The position numbers were made by a program, and so were the translations under genes. A stretch of 64,000 bases of DNA from Rhyacichthys aspro. Its lineage: Eukaryota; Chordata; Actinopteri; Gobiiformes; Rhyacichthyidae. Positions 1-13,700 of the stretch are shown piece by piece. The notes under the pieces were generated by a model, which was not told the DNA's origin, searched no databases, and saw only the letters and a list, made by a program, of their open reading frames with translations. The first letter of the stretch is position 1; every line of letters begins with the position of its first letter. Where the stretch lies: the NCBI GenBank assembly GCA_036850595.1, contig CM072168.1:10068982-10132981 (forward strand), in the 5' to 3' direction.

Positions 1-3000
1 GTGAGACTAGAAGAGTAGGAGACAAGGAGTAGACACTGTACAGTCAACAACATGGGAGTTTTTGTGTGGTGCATCGTTAAGGTGAGGCGCTAAGTAGCTC
101 TTATGGCACATTAGGGCACGGGGGCAGCTCTGTGACGCGCTTCCATGGTGATGAGATGATGGCCTTGAAGAATTACACTCAGGTGTGCTGCGCACGTTGG
201 TGACTCATCCGAATCACATACAAAACCAGGTTGGAGTTTTATTTTTATGGCTTGTTTTTTTTTGTTTTTTGTTTTTGTCGCTGTTAATTGTATAGTTCTG
301 AGGTAGTGAAAATTAACAGATGGTGTAATATGTGTCGAAAGTTTAATGAGCGTTCCCATGGATGCCAGAACTTGTTTGCATAATGGCACTTTTATAACAT
401 CATCTGTATTCAATCAGGGAAATGCAGAATTTTCGGGCATTTTTAAAATCAAATTAGCTTGATTGATAAATTAAAGGAGTGATGGTAGTTTTATGGTCTG
501 TGAGATACTTCGGGAAAGATAACTGTAACCCACTGCTTCAACCGACTTCTGAACCAAAATATGGGTCATTTCTCAGCATTTCTCAACTACATTGTGTATT
601 TTGTTGTATTGCTCCTGTCTGTGCCTCCAAACTGGAAGTGTCCAGAGCCATGTTTCCAAAAACTATCCCTTTACCGTTTAAAATCACTGTCCCACATTTG
701 ACGTACTATCCGTTGGTCCCTATTAGGATAAACAGGAAGAGAAAGAAGGTGTAAAATAATTAAAGCTGAAAAGAATACATCACAGCATGAGCAGCTCATT
801 CTCTACTGTGTGTCAAGAAAAAACGGATGTTAAGTTGAATGGAAGAGTGAACTGACGTAGACGGATGCACGGGGGAGACAGTGCTTCTACCTGGCAACCA
901 GAAAGGAGGCGTGTGATTCACATCATGGATCCTGACTTCTGACAACTATATGAAGAGGGAGCACCACAAATTACATGTAGTGTGAAAACCAAACACGTGA
1001 GATGATATTAGGGGTAATAATAGATCATTCTCAAGACGGTTAAGGGAGACTGATACACATGGCTGTTTAGTTTTCACAATAAGAGCTTTGCATGGAGTTA
1101 ACGGGAAAAAAGCACAATGTATTAATAGAAATGCAAGTAAGAGTGCTGTTATAAACAAAAAAATAACTAAAAAAAAACTTATGATGATGTTATCTTAACT
1201 GTGAAGTCATATTAAAGTATGCTTTACAAAACTGTGTGACCAACAATTAAATATAAAAAAAAAAACCTTTGTAGTATAAAACTGCAAACAATTCAATTTA
1301 AGGTCACTTACTAAATGTAGTCAAATACATGGGTAAAAGAAACATCTTGAGCAGTCTTTTTTCTCTGTGATGATTGTTCAATGTGCACAATGTCTAGTCA
1401 GACAAGAAACCAAATCTAGCTGTTTGTGCTCACAGTGTTATATTCTCACATTTCAAACTCCACACAAATCCACTGGGCTCCGCAGGCGTCTGTTTGATTG
1501 TGCCTTGTTCATTAAGCCCTCAAACTGACCATGGGAAAATTACCTCACTTGTTCAGTAATGATGTCAGAGTTACCACCATCCATTGAATGTATTTGAATA
1601 AGCATTGAAGAAGATCATCTCTTAAATCCCCCTGACCCTCCCACCTGTTACAAAACCTAAAAACACTCTCAGAATTCATACACAAGCGGACAACTGACTG
1701 ACTGAAAGCACTATTACATAGGAATATCTGAAAGTATGTTAAGTACGGGGAAAAAAGAACCCAGAGACACTTAACCAGGAGCAACATGTCGCTAATGAAA
1801 CACTTGAAAAGGTGCTATGCAAGGTTTTCCTGTAAATGAGTGAGTTCAGTATGTTCTTGAAAAGTAAGAAGCAGAGAAACATGGATCATCGGCTTGATTC
1901 TGCAAGAAAAACAGGTTTGTAAATATATTGTATAAAATACTTTAGCAATAATTCTTTTGTTAATCAGTAATTCTATTCCTTTTGCTCCAAAGTGGCATTA
2001 TAATTACATCGCATTATTCAGATGAAAAAACAAAACAGTATTTGAATTAAATTTGGATGATGTGGTTAGATGTATTACAGAAAAATCATTAGGACCTTAG
2101 CAAGCAGAGTTGGGTACTGTGACAGATGGACATATTGTGGAGAAAACTGACTTTGTCATTATTAATGGCTTACTGCTGGATAAACTTGAATGTATTTTAC
2201 CAAATGCAGAGAAGCCTGTGTGGTCTGAATGACAGGTGGAGTGGTGGAGCCGACTATTGGCAGGCTAGTTGAGGATTAGTCGGCAGAGCACTTCATCCCT
2301 GTTACAAGCTGAAATAGAAATAAGGGCTTTAATCCGAGTTGGATGGGCCAGTGGCACAGAGCATGGCAGAGAGAGGATGTATTATTGTCTCATACTGTTA
2401 CTGTAATTGAGACATATCGTTTTAAACTACGCCACAGGGAGTATGCTGTATTTATAGATTTGATTGACAACAAAAAAAGGGTGAATGAAAACAGCTGTGG
2501 GTGCTGCTTACAGTATCATCCACACTACTGAGTAAATGCATGCACAGAGTCATAAAATATGAAATTGACTGGTGTGTGCATTCATGTGACCCGAGTGGCC
2601 ACAGCAGGAATTGGTCAGCATTTTTTTAATGCATGATTTGAAAAATATCTATGTATAATCCACTGGGTCAATGCACAGCAAAATGTATTATATCATAGTA
2701 TTCATGCATTTGATTAATCCAGTGGCTGGTGTGAAAATATGAATTTGGTCACAAACCAGTAGATCAATGTTCATACAACATTTATTCATGATGTCTGCGG
2801 TGAGGCTCTGCATTTTTTTTTTGTTTCTATTTTTAGTGCCAGGGTAAAACCTGCACAAACTGGGGCTGATGTGTTATTGCTGCCATCTTCTGGTGCAAAG
2901 CGGAAATACAAAACATACAACAGAACATTGTATCACATGGGTCATAGGCAATACAATATTAATATTTTTTTAAGTTTCTTAGGGGCATGCTACCGTTTAA

Positions 3001-6000
3001 GAACGCATATTGTGACAAACCTGACACTACTACTTAATATATATTATACAGTATACAAACAACATTTTTATTCATATCTAACATGAAGTTTGCAGCAGAC
3101 TTTCGTTCTTTAGTGGGTGTATGTCCTGAAAAATGACTTGGTGGTGCTTAAATGTAAGAAAGGCAGGATGTGCAGTTTTTAGTCTTTTGGTGACATCTGG
3201 TGGTAAAAGTGTAGAGTAGATTTATACACTTCACATTCATCCTTTTTACTGAAGGTGAACAGCTATGGTGCTATGAAATACCCTGAAAAAGGTCTTAAGG
3301 TGATTTGTTAAAATTTGAAACATTATAAATTGAGTTCACAATAGCCCAAAACCTTCATGTGTGCTAAGAAAAAATAGAAGAAATATGTTTGTGCTCGGTT
3401 TGTCTGCTTTCTTTTAGGAACAGGAAGTTATGGAACCAAAATGGCTCCTTCCACTGGGTTCTACGGAGCTTTACGTTTTTTGTTTTTTTTTCTGAGACAG
3501 ACAAATGCATGGATTGTTATTGTGATTCAACACTGAAAACATATTTGATTGATGCAAGTGTATACTACAACATTATCTGGAGCTCCTTTAGAATTACAGA
3601 AACACACACCAGAAATCAACAATTTATATAGGTCTGTATTTATTTTCATCAGAACACAATTTTAATCATTGTAGCTGTAGTCTTTATACTTTTTGAAAAG
3701 ATCATGACTGTGAGACTGTTTTTATAAATCATTTCATCAAAGTCATTTGTAAAAAATTAAAGAAGTTACATGAACTAAAGCATCTATCATATTACAATAT
3801 ACTGGTTGTATAATAGTAATCATAATAATCATAATCGCAATGATACTTCTATATGCCTTTAAACCATTTTTCATTTTCATAACTCTTTCTCTTTTACACA
3901 CACGCAGAGCCACAACCTTCCACAATAAGGCTGTGAAGCTGAGGACAAGTCTATTGGTTAAACCTCACCACATTCTCTTTTAACACTGAGGAAATCAGAC
4001 GCTCGGAACTAAACTAAATATCAAATAAATAAATAAACAACAGAATAAGGACTAGAAGAAGAAGAAAGTAACATTGTGACATGAACTCAAAAATACACAG
4101 GAAACTTGGACGCAAAAGACAACATTGTTCAGCATACTAGGGAACATATTTACAACCAAAAGAGGAATGGGCTTCTGCATAGATCCACAGGATAGAGAAC
4201 AAAACTCGAGGGAAAACAGACAGAGGCTGAGAAGTGGTGAGAAGGCTGAGGGGGGCATCTGGAACATTTGGTGCTGGGTACATAGGGCGTTTAGAGCAGG
4301 AGGCATACATAGTCTAAGTGTGCAGGGCGAAACACAAATCATCAGTTTGTGTGAGTTGCTGTGTGGTGGAATGACAGACCATGTCCTACCATTGTTACAG
4401 ACCATTGTCCAGGATCTAGACTGAACCCTGTACACAATGTCTTCTGTAATACAGCAAGGAACATATCTGCATTAGCAAGCAAAATTATCACTCAAACCTC
4501 ATTGTTTTACTTAGAAGAAGCTTTGCACCCAAATGGACTTCTCTCTGAAGATATGACGTACAAAACACAGCATTTACATTGATGCAAATATGCATGTGTA
4601 ATGCAGGGTTTCATGTCCAGCAGCTGCTTGTGATGGCACTCACATCACAATCCTGACCGCTGGCACACAGAGGCAGATGAAGTCACATGTATGTCTCGGG
4701 GACAACGGTTACATGTGCTGTTGGCGCTGGGTTTGCATGACATTGAGGTGAGGTGGGGTTTAGATTTGCTGACATGGCATCTTTAGACAGCAATGACAGT
4801 CACCCTTTCAGTAAAAAGCACTTTGTAATCAAATCAAAACTGGGGCTCTTTTCCCAGAACTATTCATCATTTATTGCACTAACCATTTGTTTTAGTATTT
4901 CTTAATATTATTACGTGTTGTGCCCCCATTGCATTTAATTATTAATTTAATGAAGCATTGCCAGCAGCAAATGTTCTGATTTTGGCAAAAAGATGCAATT
5001 TCAATGCATTACGGATTTAAATTTTGTAGTTAATTTACTAGGCCCCAGTTATACATTTACAGTGGAGGCCAACAATTTTGAGCGATCATACCGACATATC
5101 GCAGGTACTGCATTTTAAATGCAATGTGAACTTACTGTCTTGTAGATTATACGTTGTATGCATTGGCTTTATAGCACAATTCATGCAACTTTAGGACTGG
5201 AAAGAGTGATACTGTAGGTCCCTGTGGGTCTAAAGACATAATGAAGGCTCTATGTACCACAACAAGCTTTCCAGGGAACAAAAGGCAATTAGCAACAGAT
5301 ACAAACACATGCACACACTAAAAGAGTGCACATTCACCCATAGGCCCATCTGTGAGTCCCTAAATCCACTGTTTCTTGTATTTACCAGTTCTTGTGCAGT
5401 AGGTCTTTAGCGGCAGTAGTACTACAAAAAACAAACAAACAAATCAAATAAAAAATATAATAATAATAATCTACTGGTTGCCAATGATATAGCAGCATTT
5501 TCTGTCACTAAATGCAGTTGTCTAAGATGGGCATGGTAGTGCTGTGCAGAATGGCAATGAGTAGTTAGGTATGTCATGCAAGCAAGGGTGGTAATGTCTA
5601 AAGTGGGCGGGGTTTAAACAGCACTAAAATAAGCAGATCTATTTTATATAGATGTGCCGTGGCAAGGATTCCTCATATAAGCTGTAGTAAAATTGTTGAC
5701 ATCAGATATTGGATTGGACATCTCATTTCAGTCATTGTCATACTTTTGAATGGAAACATAATCAAACAGAGCAGTGTATCTACCTGATCTTCCAGCCTTG
5801 TTCATTGAAGGAAAAATAAACTAAGAAGTCAGCCCTTAAAGTCAAACCATTCCTTTCTGTTCACAAGCTGGTCAACATTTAGAAAGTATATGTAAGTTTC
5901 AGATGACTGACGATTATCAGATTATGCCATAGTACACATACACAATGACATGCTCGGCTTTGTGTTTGTTTCTGTTCCTGCTCTCCAGTGAACACCTATG

Positions 6001-7377
6001 GATTACCTCTGCACTGCAGGTGTATGAGACATCGAGAAACAGAAAATGAGCTTTTCAAACAACGTGTGTACTGAATAAAGATCTGAATAAGCCCTTTACT
6101 TAATGAGACAGTCAGTTTAATAGTACAGAACAATGGGCATGCTACAGGTGCTGAATTTGTGGGAATAATACCGAAAGCACATTGTCAAAATACAGACAGC
6201 CTTCAGGTGGAGTTAATGAAGGGTTTGCATTTTAATTTCACATATTTATGGAAATGCCAACGAGCTCACAGCCAGGGCATGGGGTGAGATATTTAATTAA
6301 ATTACTTCAGTCCTGCTGCGCATGAAAGTTACAGTGTGTTGTGTAATAATTGGATTGAGCAATTATGTACTCCTGAGGGCAAAATGACATCATTTAAGGG
6401 CATTCCTCCAGGCATTGTTTGAACTTTATAGTACCTTTATTTATAATGTCAATATCAATAATAAAAATTTAATTACATCAATCTATTGCTAAGATTATAT
6501 CCTCAGTAATGCTACGCTAATGATAAAAATAAAAGTATTTAGGGAAGTTCCATATCTGATTATTATGCCTGCGATATACCATCAGTGATCCATGTCTTTA
6601 AGTTTATTCTATAAAGTATTATTCTATAAAGACTTAGTTCAAAATTTAAAAACAACAACAACAAAAAAAAAAACATCAGTGCCTCAAATATGCACACTAG
6701 GCTAGGCTAAATAAAAGCTACCTGAGTAGCCAACAGGTTCTTTGGCACAAAAATATTTAATGAATTATTAATCTTATATATGTTTAAAACGATATACTTT
6801 GTAATATAGAGTCAAAATAGATACATTTTTCTACCACGTCAAACTTGAGACTATAGCAGTTTCCCACATATTGCCAGGATGTGCTACATGTTTATCTTCA
6901 CATCTTACATTTGACCATTCCTTGTTTTAACTGTTTATCCAGGTACTTCATACAGGCTCAAGCCATATTCAGAAGTGACTCGTTTAGAGGCTGTAAAGCA
7001 GAGCTTAATGACATCAGGGCAAACCATCACTACCCCCCATCACGAGGAATGTTGGGTGGGAAAGTGGGGATTAAAATGTAACACAAAAACCTGTGGCTCT
7101 TGTTTTCAATGGTATCTGCCTTATTTAGTGAACAAATGAGTGTCCTGTAAGAGAGAGCCAGAAACAAACACAACAGGTGAACATTAAAAAGAGAATATGA
7201 TTGTGTTATTCCATAGTCAGCCAGTGCAACAGAAACCAATAATTGGAACACAGTGTAAAAAAGCGTAGTGAGAGAAATTCAGCCATGAGGAAGCCGACCT
7301 TCCCACTCAACAAAGGCTGTGGCGTTGTCCCCTCGTCTACGTAAGGGACTGGTCCAATCCCTCTTTGTGTCTGTTTG
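1..7377. other. Downstream flank of nalf1, no gene recognised
   Basis: AT-rich DNA that may include distal 3' UTR of nalf1 and intergenic sequence. Open frames are at most 127 codons (for example the overlapping opposite-strand pair at 4052-4435 and 4125-4424) and resemble no family I know. Low-complexity spots include a TAA-rich run near 5455-5470 and an ACA/poly-A run at 6650-6674. Short motifs such as 'gacatctggtggt' near 3191 recall fish interspersed repeats, but no element ends can be drawn. Confidence 0.6.
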
Positions 7378-7564
7378 TTTATTTATTTGTTTTGATTGAT
7401 TGGTGTGTCTTTTGTCTCACTGCTCCACACATTTTCTCTTTGTCAGAAAACGTTGCAGAATGTTCTTGGGAGCTCTACTCTAGCCACCCGCACAACCGTG
7501 GCTGTATTTTTCCACACTGGTTGCCATGGTGAGGGAATCCCCCACCCGCCTCCTGGCAGCTCTA
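7378..7564 (-). other. nalf1: Candidate proximal 3' UTR of nalf1 with AATAAA signals
   Basis: Downstream of the TGA, two overlapping AATAAA hexamers occur on the minus strand at 7387-7382 and 7383-7378, about 180 nt past the stop. They could serve as a proximal poly(A) signal. The sequence after them is not clearly GU-rich, and the gene may use more distal sites further left. Confidence 0.3.
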
Positions 7565-7862
7565 TCACTCTTCATTGGCAGGGCTCTCCTCCAGAGGCGT
7601 GATGGTGGGGAGGCCCAGTCCTGTTGCATTATGGGATGCTGTGAGGCTGGCAACAGTGTGTAGGAGGACGAGGACCAGCAGGCAGAGTTTGAGCCGGCTG
7701 TTACACAGTCTGCAGGCTGCTGACGAGCTGAGAGAGGTACGGTGCTGGCATGGCGGGTGAGTTCTTTTAGGCTCCCAAAGAACGGTTGTCCACTTTCAAG
7801 TCCCACCGCACGTCGCAGCAATACGCGCGGGTCCACACCTGATGGATAGTCTTCCAGCAGCC
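7565..7862 (-). CDS. nalf1: nalf1 terminal coding exon 3, with two apparent +1 frame changes
   Basis: The exon follows a CTGCAG acceptor and continues the phase-1 glycine from exon 2, giving CTGLLEDYPSGVDPR, close to the known C-terminal tail of the family. Family-like sequence then moves to a second frame from about 7823 (YCCDVRWDL, the conserved CC pair). It moves to a third frame between about 7795 and 7770, which carries CQHRTSL, RLCNSRLKLC, the hydrophobic segment LLVLVLLHTV and the terminal EESPANEE before a TGA at 7567-7565. The exon length of 298 nt makes the total CDS 1178 nt, two bases more than a multiple of three, which fits two single-base insertions. The in-frame continuation without shifts ends at 7480 and gives an unrelated tail with no hydrophobic segment. 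Identity as exon 3 is clear; whether the shifts are assembly errors, polymorphism or real damage is not. Confidence 0.87.
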
Positions 7863-9331
7863 CTGCAGTGGCATTTGGAGAAGGTGGACACAGAAATATC
7901 GCTGTTAGATTCTTATATTTGCTAGTGCTTACCCTCTTTGGAATTAGGTGTGTTAATTAAGCAAATGATTAATTACAAATCTATATGCCTTTACTAGACA
8001 TTTAGTGACATGAAGAGATGAGTTGCAAATTCCTTATAAATGTTGATGATGATGATGTGATAATGAGGCAATTTACAAGGCGACACTGATTTGTGAATGT
8101 GTTACCAACTGATCATATATTTACAAGCATGTAACATACGTACAAACATACAGAGTGTTACAGGCTTACATTCTGTTACATGAGAGTTTAACATTTTATT
8201 GTTAAACTATTTATTGGTCATGTCTTACCCCTCATACGACAATAAAAAGGTAATTTTATTCATAGCCTGTATCAATGGTTACCCTATGATGTTAAAAACC
8301 TATACCAATCTATAAAGAGAATTAACAGCTTGTAGGAAATTATGAACATGAATATGAACATGCTTGTCTTATAAGGTAAATAAGTTGTTGTCTTGTAAGT
8401 GGCTTACACAGGTAAGGTGCTTGCAAGTAATGTACTATGCCTTTTGTTTTTCTTCTTAAGTATTCATTCATGCATTTGCTTCTAAGCCAGAGTTTTTCCT
8501 TGTTAATCAGTTAGCTCTGTGGCATATATTTGGACAGAAGAGGGAGCTTTGCTTGCAAAAAGACACAAAAGAACTACATAAATATTGAAAATACATTGTG
8601 TCTATTTCTTTAGGTGGTGTTATACAGACAAAACATCAATTTAACAGCCAATAGTTAATCTACTGGGGATGTTTAAATACTTACTATACTATATTTGTAG
8701 TCTGTCTGTGTGCATAAAGAAATGTATAAGAATTGCACTGCACAATGCATTTACAGGAAAAGTGAGTACACCTTTTAGACCATCACAGTTTAGGCTTTGC
8801 TTTTTCTCTATGCATACAACCATTGACAATTTCATTAACATATAAAAACATTTGTAACATTTGAAAGTTTGGTGTGAGAAAAAAAAAAAATCTTCTAGCA
8901 AGTACTCATTCTGTCCACTAGAGAGCAGTATTCTCTTACCTTGGGTTTGTTTTAAACAGGTTCTGGGGCTGTATGTGCTCACACACTAATGCTAACATTT
9001 TTCTAATCTAAGCACTATTTATTTCTGATATTTAAACATTAAATCTTTAACACATGCCCTATGTAGATCTAAGTCATTATTTTAATGCTGTGGGCATCTA
9101 CAGTAAATGGCTCTGTTTCCTAGGTTCCCTGCTCAGACAGAACATCTTGTAACTGTAAAGTCACAAGTGTCCACTGTGTGTATATCAGTGGCTGCCTGCC
9201 CACTAAGGGAGACGGTTTGCTGCCCATTTACGAGCATGATGTACACAAGACTCAAGCCTTTATGGTGAAATATTCTTAGTTACCTTGTGAACAAACCCAA
9301 GACCGAAGCAGACAATGAAATGATTCAGTAC
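7863..9331 (-). other. nalf1: nalf1 intron 2
   Basis: The intron is bounded by GTACTG at 9331 and CTGCAG ending at 7863, with a pyrimidine-rich stretch before the acceptor. It is AT-rich with no supported coding sequence. There is a short 8-bp hairpin (GTTTAACA / TGTTAAAC) near 8190-8210 and a run of A at about 8878-8890. I see no transposon with definable ends. Confidence 0.9.
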
Positions 9332-9503
9332 CTGTGCATACAAAACTGGGACTGCCTCCATGAATGAGATCATCATTGTCAGGCAGAATGAAGGGGCACC
9401 GCTGCTGCACCTCGAAGCAGTACTGATCACAGGGGATTCGATTAGCGCAGTGGTACTGGTTGATCTGGAAGTACTGAGAGCACAGCCACGGCTTATACAC
9501 CAT
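9332..9503 (-). CDS. nalf1: nalf1 coding exon 2: conserved cysteine core
   Basis: This 172-nt exon encodes the most conserved part of the family. It reads MVYKPWLCSQYF, then CANRIPCDQYCFEVQQRCPF, then ILPDNDDLIHGG and SFVCTG, matching the NALF1 extracellular cysteine-rich domain with all expected cysteines present. It is preceded by a pyrimidine-rich tract and a TAG acceptor at 9506-9504, and followed by a GTACTG donor at 9331. It joins exon 1 in phase 0 (CMEECK to MVYKPW) and leaves phase 1 for exon 3 (the glycine after CT). The first codon happens to be an in-frame ATG, so a transcript starting inside intron 1 could in principle begin translation here. Nothing in the window shows that such a transcript exists. 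Confidence 0.96.
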
Positions 9504-10025
9504 CTACAGGAGGGGGAGAGAGGAGATATTGATGAGTTAAAAAGGGTCACACTGCCCCATGCACACACACATAACATCTGTGACCTCTAAAGCTATTGAT
9601 TGCCTGTGCAGATAGTGATTCTCTATTCTTTAATTAATGCATTGCTGGCAGTGAAAACGTAGACATAATAATAATTCACTATTTTATTGTATGCACATTT
9701 TTAAAACATACCCATTCTTATTTAGACAGTGTAGGTACACCAAATTGCATTACTAAATCATCAAGCAAAATTTGTCTATGAATACCAAAAAGATTTAAAA
9801 AAAAATCATAGACACCAAGTAATCTTCTATTGTGAACTATTAAAACGATGAGGTCAAAAGGCAAATGTGAATGTTTCTATTAAATTATGCGCTACAATCA
9901 AGTGGATTAAAATACATGACTTCTGAATTAATAATATTATGTTGGAATAAAAGTAAAGCAAAGGTTTAAATATAGGAAGAAAAGGGCAGTTTTAGTGGAG
10001 CATTGTTGACGTATGAATACTTCAC

Positions 10026-10061
10026 GCAGGATTAATGGTAAGTGCAGGATTAATGGTAAGT
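10026..10061. repeat. Two tandem copies of an 18-bp unit
   Basis: The unit GCAGGATTAATGGTAAGT is present twice head to tail (10026-10043 and 10044-10061) without mismatch. The second copy overlaps the left terminus (GGTAAG) of the neighbouring inverted-repeat element, so the duplication may be linked to that insertion. Confidence 0.8.
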
Positions 10062-10782
10062 GACTTCCAGTCCCATTATTTTCCGATATATTGATCAGGA
10101 AAAATGGCTCAATCGACCTGAAAATGTAGCTGTACTGTTCCAGATTAAGCTTGTGTTTAAGCTTTCACGACTTTCCCGAAAAAAAGCCGAGCTCATCAAA
10201 CAGATTTTAATTTTTTACAAATATTTTGGTAGATAGTCTGATATTGTAGCTTATGTTCTTTTTGTGTTTATGTACATCAGATAACGGATCAGTGATTATA
10301 AAATAAAATATTTGTAAAAATAAAATGTGACCGAAAAGAAACATATCCAAAGACAGAATACAGCGTTTTTACAAGCTCGTTATTTAAATTCCCTGTCGCT
10401 CACCTGATCTCACAGTAACGCCCATTCTTTTGCCGGCTCGCTCATATGTTGACTGTCGGCTCAGCTTTCTTCCCAAGTAATTTCAAGCAAATTTGGATGG
10501 GACAGCGTCTTTTCAGACGTCTGAAGTTAAATAAATATTAAGCACACAAACGTATGTGCTCCCTCGAAGAATTTTTAAATGTGGCGCTCTCATCTCTTAT
10601 GATTGCATTCACCCAGCAAGATCGCAGCTGCTTATCTGATGGAAAGTCATGTAAGCTTAAACATGGATGGCTCTGCTTGTTTGATTAGCAAAATGGAACA
10701 CTACAGTTACATTTCCAGGTCGATTGAGCCATTTTTCCTGATCAATATATCGGAAAATAATGGGACCGGAAGTCAACTTACC
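10055..10782. mobile_element. MITE-like element with long inverted repeats (about 730 bp)
   Basis: The left arm from 10055 (GGTAAGTGACTTCC...) is repeated inverted in a right arm ending at 10782 (...GGAAGTCAACTTACC). The outer 85-90 bp are close to identical, including the motif CGATATATTGATCAGG. The similarity continues less perfectly to about 10178 and 10643 around GTTTAAGCTT. The middle (about 10180-10640) is AT-rich with no transposase. This is the architecture of a non-autonomous foldback or MITE-type DNA transposon. No clear target-site duplication was found, and I cannot name the superfamily. Confidence 0.7.
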
Positions 10783-13700
10783 CGGCGTTTTGCTATTTCC
10801 GGTTGTGTGAAGCACAGCGTGAAAAGGGTCCATCTGATAATTATCGCTCACCCATTTTCTCAACTCTCCAAATGCACAAGTGAAGACATATGACTACTTA
10901 GCACCTTATATTTCCTCTTCTTATTTGATAGGTTGGCCGCTTTATTGTATGACATTATCACTTGCAGCAATTAGCTTGCATTTCCTGTGAGTCACTCGAG
11001 GGACTGCCAAGCAAGCTAGCACCTGCTGCAAGCTTATCATCACGACTAAATCACTGCACCCAAACTGGAGATAATATCGATCGGGGCTTGACGTGTGTGC
11101 ATATACTATGTTTGGTTTCCAGGAAGTAAAGTCTATAGTCTATATGCACCCTGTCATGAGAGTCTATGATAGTTACAGCAAGAATCGTGTTGCAAAGCCG
11201 TAGTAAATCCATTTCATTACCTGAATTAAAAAAACAAACAGTATTTTAAAGTTTGTGTGGGGTTTTTTTTTTTTTCGTTTTTTTTATCGTCACATATATT
11301 ATTCCCTTTGAAAGAGCAGCCAATGGGTTATAAATGTGCCACGAGTGACCTGTAGCAACAGTTGCCCGCTCAGTGGCATCAATAGTTGAGTAATACTTGA
11401 GTAATGTTAAACGCAAAAAAAGGAGTGAATATTTTGATCGTACTGTAAAAAAATGTATCTACAGCAATACGTGATTAACCAATGAGGGCAGAACAACATT
11501 ATGAAATGACTCTATAAAGAGAAGAGGTACTGACAGAGGTACTGATCTGCCTTGCCTCATAATAAAGTGAGTTGCATCATAGCATCTGACTTTCATAATG
11601 CACTCCATAAATATTGCTGTAGAACCAAATGAACTGGCAGCAGCATCATCATGTCAAACAGTCAGAGGTCCCTTCACATGGCCGACTGAACACGGGCACG
11701 CGCACACACACAACCTTATGCACACATTAAATCATACTGTAAATGACTGTGTGCTAATAATTTGATTTCTTATGCCAGATATGGCTGCTCACTGAGGACA
11801 CCACACACACAATGACCTTCTCTAATCTCCCATCACAGTGTGAATGTCACTGTTACAAATCTGGTCACATGATCTTACTATATGTCAGCTTTTCCACAAA
11901 GGGGAAAAATATCTTTATTTTGAAAGTACTGTTGTACAAGGTTATGGCACTGTTATGGGTAGTGTTTTGCTTTTGCATCACATTTCTTTATTTCACATGC
12001 TACTGTTCTCACAATTCAAACATGTGCCAATCCTGTAGCTGTCAAAGCAAAGATAAGGATGAATGGTGTGAAACACTCTATTTCTATTATAACAGTGTCA
12101 TTAGTAACAGGTAAGAGAAAGTGTCTTTATGTTTATTGATCATGTTCAGCACACTATTAGGAAACAATAGACAGGGCATAGATGTGAATAAAACATGAAT
12201 GAATGGATGGATGGATGGGTGTTAAACGGCTATCAATAAATTAAACATGTGACATAAGTGCACAGAATTGCAGTCAGAAACCAGGGCTCCTGCTGGCTAG
12301 TGGCCTCCTGTCCTCACTCTCACTCTTAGTCAAATCCACATCTGCCTCCACATGAGAGATCTCTGCTCTTTCAATTCCTCCGAGGACTTGAGACTGGCCA
12401 ATCATCAAATTTCTGTCAAACCTCCAAGTCCGAGAAAAGCATAGGAAATGGAAGGTTGTGATATGGATGACTCTTCATGAAATTTTTGCCAATTTGATGC
12501 TCTCCAGAGTAAAATATTACCTTTTCCCTCAGTAGTCCTCCTAGAGGTCAGACTTCTTCTTCTCTGCTTCTCTTATGTCCTTGTCTTAATGCATGTCAAT
12601 GCCTTAGCTCTTTACAAATTGTTTTTACATTGACTAAGGATACATTTTGCCCCTCCCAAGTTCTATCCATGTCGACCCCCTGAGTTTGTTTCCATTTGAG
12701 TTAAGTCAAGGCTCAGCTGTCTCCTGAATTAGATTATCTCATTACAATTACTCTAATAGAGTTTTAATTGATGGAGGCCGTACCCTGCCCTATGGTATTT
12801 GTTTTAAGTGGCCCCAGATGGCCCTGTATTGTCAGTGCCTTGTCTTTAATGTTTTATCTGGACCTGAGTTAACGGGTAATCTGCTGACAGAGACTGAGTG
12901 AGCTGGTCTCGAAACACTATGCCCAGGAACTCATTTGTCACCAGCACACAGTAGAGTACAGCAAACGGACAAATGCACGCAGAGTCTCATGAATTGCCAT
13001 GTCAAGAACTCTTTTTTCTGCACTGTTTGTTTCAGTGATTCCAGCTCAAATAATTGTCTTTTAGAAGAAGAAGTGGAGCTGGCAGAGCTTCTGGTGTGTA
13101 TTAGCTTCAGCAGCGGCAAAATGTAAAATGTCAATTCAACGGCATGTGAAAAATATCTTTTATTTTTTCTTGAAGCAGTTTTTACCTTGAAATGTATAGT
13201 CTCAAAGTATGGTGGATATGGGGATAAATAAATGGCTTTGAGTTGGATTTCCAGCGGTTTGGACAAATGGACACATATTTGAACTACCTCTGAATGCAAG
13301 TAGATCGACATTCAACCAATCAGAATTCAGGAGGGTGTAACAACAGGAGGGAAGCAAAGAATCATAAAACCTGACAAATTTTAGATGGTTATGGTGGTGA
13401 AAAAAAACGTGAGTGAATGGGCCTGGCTGGATGGGCTAACTCTCCAGTGTAAAGCGAGCTACTGTTTTTGGCCGCAAGCAACAACATCTTTGATGCAATG
13501 AGCGTTCTGTACAAAAACATTCAAATTTTGCAAACCATGCAGTAAAAGACTGGACTCTAGCAGAAAAAATATCTGCATCAAAAAGAAATATTACTGTAGC
13601 TTGTCAGCGCACTTGCTCTCATGGGTGTTGTAAACCAAAGCAGGCCATAGTGTAACAAGCCCAAAGTTTGACAGTACAGTTGTAACAGCAGGATTTAAAT

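Noticed and set aside
4052..4435. Overlapping open frames on both strands of about 100-127 codons
   Set aside because: No recognisable domain and overlap in opposite directions; chance frames in flank or 3' UTR.
7480..7836. 118-codon minus-strand open frame
   Set aside because: It is the unshifted continuation of nalf1 exon 3 read in the first frame; the conserved motifs lie in the other two frames, so it is not a separate gene.
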